Shown here one piece after another: positions 57,975 to 64,000 of a stretch of 64,000 nt of DNA. The translations under genes and the position numbers were made by a program. The notes under the pieces are model-generated. The model was not told the DNA's origin and searched no databases. It saw only the letters and a program-made list of their open reading frames with translations. Source of the DNA: Endomychus coccineus (taxonomy: Eukaryota; Arthropoda; Insecta; Coleoptera; Endomychidae); assembly GCA_958510875.1 (NCBI GenBank), contig OY294071.1, positions 32,332,581-32,396,580 of the forward strand, given 5' to 3'. Numbering within the stretch: position 1 is the first letter of the stretch; each line of letters opens with the position of its first letter.

Positions 57975-58765
57975 ACAGGGTGTTTCGCAACTTACCTGAC
58001 AAATTTTACTTACAGCACTTTTAAATAAGATCTATATTACTTAAAAATGTTAAAGAGTGGTCTAAACTGTGGCGAGAATCACCACGCAGGAGGCAGGCCA
58101 AGTTCTTCACCGAAGAGCCTGTGCCTAGGCTCTCAAAGAAACTCCTTTCTCTGAACAGAAGGGACATCCGAGAGATGACTGGAATCCTAACCGGTCACTG
58201 TCGTCTTAACAAACATCTCCACACTATGGGCATCACAGATGACCCAATATGTAGGAAATGCAGAGAGGTGGAAGAAACTTCTTCTCACATCCTGTTGGAA
58301 TGCCCAGCATTAGCATCCCTCAGGCACCGACACTTCGGAGAATTAAAACTGCTCCCAGAAGAACTTATGGAAGCCAGCACTGGCAATATTCTGGGTTTCT
58401 GGTGGGCCACAAACCTGCTTGAATAGAATAGGCTTCTGAACACGGGGCGCACAATGGGCCCAACTGAGTGGCCTAAGTGCATCAGGGGGCTTAACCTCCT
58501 CCTGATGATGATGATGATGACTTAAAAATGTGTAAAACCCTACATAGTATTGGAATGCAAAATAAACTTGCACCTTGTTTTTCATGCAGTGTTCATTCAT
58601 TCAGACGCCAGAGTCTAATATATTATTTTCAATTATTATTGTACCTCCAACAATTTTTGTTTCATTTCGGGTTGGACTTTCAGTAATTTTTTTAAAGAAA
58701 TCAATTTCTTATTTATAAGTGCATATGTGGTTAAAAATTGTTGGATAAGTTGTGAAACACCCTAT
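57975..58765. mobile_element. TIR element with GGGTGTTTC ends, host of a LINE
   Basis: Left end ACAGGGTGTTTCGCAACTTA (57,975) and right end, reversed, ATAGGGTGTTTCACAACTTA (58,746-58,765) match at 18 of 20 positions. Without the nested LINE (58,053-58,519 plus one copy of its duplication) the element would be about 312 bp: a MITE. Similar GGGTGT ends occur on foldback C at 27.6 kb, but the interiors differ. Confidence 0.75.
58053..58519 (+). mobile_element. R1-like LINE, 5'-truncated, with 12-bp target duplication
   Basis: ACTTAAAAATGT occurs at 58,041-58,052 and again at 58,520-58,531, a perfect target-site duplication bracketing a 467-bp insert. Inside, ORF2 runs open to the stop after 58,423: MTGILTGHCRLNKHLHTMGI, a cysteine motif C-R-K-C-x8-H-x4-C (DPICRKCREVEETSSHILLE, then C-P-A-L), LRHRHFGELK, LLPEELMEAS and ILGFWWATNL. 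A short 3' UTR (GGGGCGCACAATGGGCCCAA, GTGGCCTAAGTGCATCAGGG) ends in a TGATGATGATGATGA tail. It is the best-preserved and probably youngest LINE in the window. Confidence 0.9.
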
Positions 58766-59039
58766 ATATTTAGTTAAGTGGACGCTACACAGTATATGAA
58801 TAATAGAAGCCCACTCGCATTCTAACGCATCAGATGGTTGCGGAAACATTCTGGAAGCCCTGTCGGCACTATTCTTTTTTTTTCTTTGTCGGCATTTAGA
58901 GTGTATATGCCAATATCGAATGCGTTTTATGCAGTGGAGGCACATCCTGCACTACCACCTATACTCTAGGGTGGGAGGCCACGGGAACCACTGGCGACCA
59001 CCGGCAGTCCATCAATATTATATAGATGATATGTATTCA

Positions 59040-59280
59040 CTAATCATCAAATCCTTTTCGAAAATACTAAAATCCTAGGCCGAGCCCCAAACTTCTATCA
59101 GCGAAAAATGCTTGAATCGATAGAAATTCTAAAACATCAAAATAATCTAAACCGTGAGTCAGGATATTGCCTTCCCAACCTCAAAAATTCCACTTGGCAC
59201 ATGACCGGCAGTATCAGATGGCAGAACGGAATTAACCACCGGAATAAAGGCAGTTACTATGTAGGTCAAGGTTTTCCACT
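59040..59280 (+). mobile_element. PLE GIY-YIG C-terminus and 3' region
   Basis: NFYQRKMLESIEILKHQNNL followed by NRESGYCLPNL (59,091-59,180) matches the end of the PLE endonuclease at 40.82-41.0 kb (FYQRKILEAIEILKHPNK). An upstream I-K-S-F-S-K-I-L stretch in shifted frames matches I-T-K-I-L. The frame remains open to 59,308, but beyond C-L-P-N-L the sequence is probably 3' region. The hammerhead-like motif follows at 59,299. Confidence 0.75.
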
Positions 59281-59298
59281 ACAGAAAACAGCATCAAG

Positions 59299-59355
59299 CT
59301 TACCCTGAAGATGCCACCTGTAATGGTAGGCGAAACGTTAGCATGAAGTAGTAAG
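59299..59355 (+). ncRNA. Hammerhead-ribozyme-like motif 3' of PLE
   Basis: CUUACC CUGAAGA U GCCACC-UGUAAU-GGUAGGC GAAACGU U AGCAUGAAGUA GUAAG. Both catalytic boxes are intact, and helix II pairs GCC/GGC plus ACC/GGU with one bulge. Helix III is AC/GU and U is at the cleavage position. Helix I can form CUUAC/GUAAG with an internal loop rather than UGCC/GGCA. Position just after a PLE endonuclease end fits a PLE terminal-repeat ribozyme. Confidence 0.6.
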
Positions 59356-59359
59356 ATAT

Positions 59360-59999
59360 ACCTGAAAAACGAAAACTAATTTTTGATTTCCCCATTCTCA
59401 TTTTTCCAATAAAAGATTCCCTATTAAAATATCTCAATTTAGCCATGTACAGGTACATAGGTTTATTATAAAACAAAGCTGTTTTCGGATATTTGTAATG
59501 GAATAGTGCAGCTTATTTTAAGAATTCGAAGGACGAACGAGATCGAGAGAGCTTGCCAATAGCTGAAAAGGTTTTTAGAGGATTGCCTAGTGTGAAAAGC
59601 TTTTAGATGAAGCGGTCGTCACGTCACGGAGATTGTGGTCTGTCTTCCTAAGTGTCACTTGCTAGTCCATTCTCCAAATTAAATTGGACAAACTAAAAAA
59701 GCCACAAACGTACGGCTCGATCACTGTAAGCAATTTAACATTTCCTTTCCTATTCTGTTATAGAAAGCAATATCGAACTTTGATTCTGAGACTATCGCCT
59801 TATGATCTATATTTATTGCATACTAGATGGAAATACTTCAAAATAAACTTAATAGAAAATCCATAAGCCTAATTTATACTGAATCTAACTTTTCAATTTC
59901 TTAAAAACTTAAGTATTAAATACGTTGCCTCTAAAATAGCAAATAGTCGATAATCATATATTAATAATTCAACACGTAAAAAAGATAAAGAAATCTCGA
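59360..59999. other. No recognised feature
   Basis: AT-rich sequence between two PLE remnants; nothing supported. Confidence 0.3.
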
Positions 60000-60230
60000 G
60001 TTTATATACTAGTGTGATAACTGTAATGTTTTGTATATAGGACAAACTAGACGCAGCTTTAATGCCAGGACTTAAAAACTAAGAACTATACGAACTATCT
60101 ATCACACCATAATCATAACTTCACCCTTGTCACCGATCTCTCGTATAATCAGGAAAAAGGACTTAATAATCTCGAATCAATGGGATTTTTGAATCTTACA
60201 AAATACAATACTATTATGATATTGAATGAC
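60000..60230 (+). mobile_element. PLE GIY-YIG endonuclease fragment
   Basis: DNCNVLYIGQTRRSFNAR (60,015-60,070) is the Y-I-G core of a PLE GIY-YIG domain with its following arginines. The rest is in other frames. Distinct in sequence from the I-G-E-T-G-R and I-G-H-T-G-R copies, so a different PLE lineage. The RT is absent. Confidence 0.7.
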
Positions 60231-60507
60231 CGCAACGATAGGTATAGTTCGCCACTTGTCAATAATTTTGTAAATAACCTCCAACCCAAACCATTGTCTA
60301 CCCCATCACCCAATTTGTTTGACTTCCAGTTTTGAATCGCAATATTTAAGGATTTAGTTGAGTTACGCTTTGATAATGCCACAATTCATACCGCTTTCTC
60401 CTCGAGTTCCTATATCATCTAATGAAGCTATATATGCAAGATAGAGACAATTCGTTGCAATAAATGAACATCTGAATTTCGAGATGGAGACCTGATAAAC
60501 TACTAGA

Positions 60508-60905
60508 GCTTAATGAATCCCAATGTCAAGCTCATGTTCTCTTCAGGAACGCGAATCCCACAATCTCTTACATGATGGTGTCAGGTACAATTCCTATGAA
60601 GTCCTCAATATCCATGCTCGGTATCAGCACCAAGAGCACAATTTTATGAGACGATCTTGTGAGCTTCATTGCGAAAACTGACTCACAGAAACTTGGTTTT
60701 GTATTTCGTGTCAAGAGCACACCCCACCAGCTTCAGCCCTTCATTTTCGGGCTAGATACCTGCCAAACATCCTCTTACAAGACTTCAGACTCTTTGCTTA
60801 GTGAGGTCTTTCCTGATACCTTTAACCTCCAAACTTTTAAGAAAAATTACTCTCCCAACATTCCATCGCTGGTTGGCACGATTGTCAACGAACATTATAG
60901 CGGAT
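60508..60905 (+). mobile_element. Jockey/CR1-like LINE 3' end, decayed
   Basis: Plus frames give IPMKSSISMLGIS, FIAKTDSQKLGFVFRVKS, SLLSEVFPDTFNLQTFKKN and SPNIPSLV, in the order of the 7.8-kb family. An internal deletion removes the middle (after RVKSTPHQL). No catalytic motif. Confidence 0.75.
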
Positions 60906-61046
60906 TTTTTCTCTCTTAGTCAAGATGTTGAAAAAATATGTAAAGTGAATATAGCATACGGTAACCTTGTATTTAATAGTTTTGGCTTGATGTTTTCGGA
61001 GCCTGGGAATTTGTGATTTTTCAGTTTTGAAATTGCACTCAGCAGT

Positions 61047-61289
61047 TTATGTTATCAGAGATCTTTCCGTTATAACTAAACTGCATTTGGGGATTTGCTC
61101 AGCCAAGGATGGGCCAATTATTATACCTCTTTCATTCAATTCCGGATTTTCGCGGAAATATTCGTTTTGAGCCTTTTTGAATAGATCTAGATCATTTTGA
61201 AGATGATGTCTGTATTCTTGTGTGTGTGGGTGCTCCAAGGTAGTGAAAATAGGAGCTGTATTGTTTTTGGGGCGGTAGACCCGTTTCAA
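61047..61289 (-). CDS. Unidentified coding-like fragment
   Basis: An 80-residue minus frame starting KRVYRPKNNTAPIFTTLEHP, followed by HTQEYRHHLQNDLDLFKKAQ and NEYFRENPEL, has the hydrophilic, compositionally balanced look of real protein, unlike neighbouring AT-rich frames. I do not recognise the family. The ATG at 61,289 may be internal, since upstream sequence in another frame also looks coding. It could be an exon or a transposon piece; no splice sites were confirmed. Confidence 0.35.
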   Translation of the reverse strand: MKRVYRPKNNTAPIFTTLEHPHTQEYRHHLQNDLDLFKKAQNEYFRENPELNERGIIIGPSLAEQIPKCSLVITERSLIT

Positions 61290-62739
61290 GTGTTATTTTT
61301 GACATCCATCTTCAGTTTTTCGAATGATATTTTAGTTTTTTAATCTACCATAATGACAACAGTATTTTTTGGTTATAAATGTATATCACAAGGCATATAC
61401 TTAACCTGCAGAAGTGTCAGAACCTCTCGATTCAAAATGTCAGTTCAAGTCTATTTTATGTTTTTACTCTGTGGCAAATTTTGATAGTCCATGTGTCAGT
61501 ATAAAACAATGTTATATTATAGAGTGGATAACTTCGAGAGTCAACTTGATAGAAGGTGTCAGTATGAAACATAGAGTTGTAAAATACATTATGTAGACCA
61601 TTTGAATAAAATCATTTCCAATACATTTTCTGTTCCTACAATCATATACATTTGACTCGCAGAAGTGTCCGAAAGCTATTTTGCTAAAAAAAGTGAGGGA
61701 AGTCATTGATCGATTGATCACACTTCATTAATTTTAAGAAACATCAGTTCCTATAGTAGATCATATTAGTAGTAGAATCTAAGCGAATGTAAGACATATG
61801 TAATCCACATGATGAAATAGTAACGTAATGAATAGTTTCATTTGTTTTAGAATACAATTCAACAGTTTGAAAGGTTTTAGAGGGCTATGATGGAAAAGCT
61901 TACTGTAAGACCAATGGACTAAAACTTAAGAGTGATTGTTTAGTCGAGGGAGTATTTGTTGGTCTTCAGTTCAACCGAGAGCTGTACTGTACAGGGTACA
62001 GGCCAATATTCCTCATAACTCATCTTGGATCCCATTTGTTATATAGCCGGTAGTAGTCGGCCGGGACGAAGGACAAACTGGACGAGATCGGAAATTTACC
62101 GCATTACATTTCTGATCACATGTGTGAATCGTCTGCCATCTCGTTCGAATGTCAGCATAATTTATAGGACGATATTTCATAGGTGCTTGAATAAGTCAAA
62201 TGGGTAAATTAATCGGTTCGCTAGAGCGCTTGAGAACATAAGCTTCGTCATCCATGTTCGAGAATCCTCCTCTCCAGCTTAAAGTAGATTATGTCAGTGA
62301 ATTATGATTTCGATTTTATTTGTAACAATCGACTATTTTTTAAAATTTACATGAATCGCAAAGTTTAATTGCTGACAATTGTTTCCTCATGCATTGACAT
62401 TATCAAAGCGGGATGTAATCCGCTGTCAGTGTGACAAATTTTTTTCCGATTTCAATTATTTTTTATATATTGAAATTGATGATTGATAAAGTACGTTTTC
62501 ATTAGTAATTTATTTTTAAATAATTGAAAATCATACAGTATTGATAACTTCCATCTGCCGTCAAAACGTCTCCGAAACGCGCGTAACGTCACGATTCTAC
62601 TCTTTGAAGACGTTGTCTGATGAAATAAATAAAGGGGATATAATATATTTTAAAAAACTGATATGAAGCGCAATCGATGGATTAGGTTGGATCTACTTTG
62701 CTTGTCATGAGCGCTCCATGGCTTAATTATTCAAGCGGT
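61290..62739. other. No recognised feature
   Basis: AT-rich sequence. The word GCAGAAGTGTC recurs at about 61,411 and 61,659, too short to call a repeat. Confidence 0.3.
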
Positions 62740-64000
62740 TTTTGGGCATGATTAGATCCTTGATACATAGTGATTCAAGACGTGGATTTCATTGTTTCTT
62801 CACACTTTTTATTGATGTTTTGATCACTGCAACCTCCACTCTTCCATACATGCAGCGCAGGTCCCGTGGCAATTCTCGTAAATTTTTTTTAACCACGTCA
62901 TCCTGGGTACAGATTTGGCAGTAGATGATCTTAACAGGCTACTAACAAAATCCTGTAAGGATAAAGAGATAGCCATGGCGACGTTTGTCGACATCGAGGG
63001 TGCCTTTAACAATGCATCAACAAAGTCAATTACCAAGGCTCTACAAAAGGCTATAGAAATAAAAGAGGTTCCATCCCACTACAATTATATAACAACTATA
63101 GTTGTCTTTAATAAAAAAAAGTACTGAGAGGACTGAAGCCACCAGTTCTGAAGAGGGTAGAAATTCCAATTGCACAAGAGGTAAAATCTTTGATCACAAG
63201 TTGACATGGAATCAAAACCTACAGAAAACAATTCAAAAGAGCACGATAGCCCTCAACCTACGCAGAAGAATGTGTGTGAAAAACTGGGGACTACAACGAA
63301 AAATGATCACATGGTAATACACCAGGGTCATTAGGTTCGGTGGTATGGCGACCAAAGACTCAGCAGGCTGGGGCAATTCGAAGACTAAGGAGCATTCAAA
63401 GGCAATCTTGCCTGGCTGCCACATGAGCTATGAGCATAACCTCAACAGCTCCTTTAGAAGTGTTGCTGAACATACCGCCACTTTGCATTTACATACAAGG
63501 CGAAGTCAGGTCAGTCACCAGTGGACTCGCCAGAGGGCAAGCGCACATAAGCAAATTATACGGTAAGATGTATAACGAGCTCTATATAATGTGTTGGAAA
63601 CCGATCCCATAATAGGAATGCCATCGGACGAGATGCTTCCCGAGTGTAGCTTTCAGAAAAACTTCAAAATAGTCATAACAGGTAGAGAGGCATGGAATGG
63701 AAGAGTTTGGGTAAAAACTCGACGATATTCCAGGCAGAAGCTGGTGCAATACATCACTTTGCCGAAGAGCTATTAAGGCAAGAGTTTCAGGGAAAAACCA
63801 TCGCCATATATGCTGTCAGCCAAGCGGCTATAAAAGCATTCAGTTCGTTACAGGTCAATTCCAAACTAGTCTGAGACTGCTTAGAAGCCCCACAAGAGTT
63901 GGGCAGTCAAAACAGACTATCTTTAGCCTGAGTACCAGGCCACACAGGTTACAAAGGCAACGAAGATGCTGACTCATTGCTCCAGGAGCACGTAGGGTTC
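62740..64000 (+). mobile_element. R1-like LINE ORF2, decayed, runs off the right edge
   Basis: AVDDLNRLLTKSCKDKEIAM with ATFVDIEGAFNNAST (62,915-63,040) is RT motif A of an R1-like LINE (usual F-L-D-I-E-G-A-F-D-N, here F-N-N). After a deletion of the remaining RT core come LKPPVLKRVEIPIAQEVK, FDHKLTWNQNLQKTIQKSTI, NLRRRMCVKNWGLQRKMI, FGGMATKDSAGW and APLEVLLNIPPLCIYIQGEV (thumb and post-RT), then RNase H pieces: TIFQAEAGAIHHFAEELL, IAIYAVSQAAIKAFSSLQV (usual D-S-Q-A-A has V for D) and GNEDADSL at the edge. Frame changes every 100-200 bases mark it as dead. Confidence 0.85.

Overview
The window looks like an AT-rich, repeat-dominated stretch of an arthropod, most likely insect, nuclear genome. 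The case rests on decayed non-LTR retrotransposons of the R1/jockey/CR1 kind, many Penelope-like (PLE) fragments, a mariner and two hAT transposase remnants, foldback elements, three satellite arrays and short TTAGG (insect telomere-type) repeats. There is no bacterial gene organisation. I see no complete host gene; the best host-like candidate is one THAP zinc-finger exon at about 57.2-57.4 kb (minus), and it carries an in-frame stop. I cannot name a species.

Layout. 0-1.1 kb: PLE reverse transcriptase (minus). 3.0-5.0 kb: 118-bp satellite with a palindrome in most monomers. 6.2-6.7 kb: hAT-type MITE with 8-bp target duplication. 7.8-8.9 kb: LINE 3' fragments. 9.0-9.7 and 14.4-15.6 kb: related foldback elements. 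10.8-12.9 kb: RNase H remnant and a tandem array made from a LINE 3' end. 16.9-17.4 kb: large palindrome of PLE-type terminal sequence. 18.9-25.1 kb: little recognisable content. 25.2-31 kb: R1-like LINE, a mariner broken by a PLE palindrome, a 0.94-kb foldback, the 3' half of a hAT transposase, LINE ends. 32.4-38 kb: more LINEs and a second hAT copy with a LINE inserted in its BED finger. 38.4-42.7 kb: PLE mosaic. 45.1-48.2 kb: about 20 copies of a 157-bp satellite in 7-mer higher-order repeats. 49 kb: TTAGG-containing tandem repeat. 50.6-51.3 kb: foldback relative. 53.1-55.0 kb: R1-like LINE whose last codons are expanded into a tandem array. 57-58.8 kb: THAP exon and a TIR element containing a LINE with perfect 12-bp target duplication. 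59-64 kb: PLE GIY-YIG fragments, LINE ends and an R1-like LINE running off the right edge.

The most notable signal is a dispersed RNA motif, not a protein. Five sites (about 9.8, 26.7, 26.8, 42.0 and 59.3 kb) share a hammerhead-ribozyme-like layout: a CUGAAGA box, a GCC...GGC helix II, then GAAACGU(C/U) with almost no helix III, and at the best copies a UGCC/GGCA helix I. Three lie next to PLE protein remnants or in a PLE-like palindrome. A second hammerhead-like form (CUGAUGA...GAAAGGUCCUC) lies at 40.4 kb, with a deletion derivative at 42.6 kb. PLEs are known to carry hammerheads in their terminal repeats, so these are probably PLE ribozymes. A second theme is tandem arrays: two of the four larger arrays (11.5-12.4 and 53.7-55.0 kb) are built from LINE 3' coding ends.
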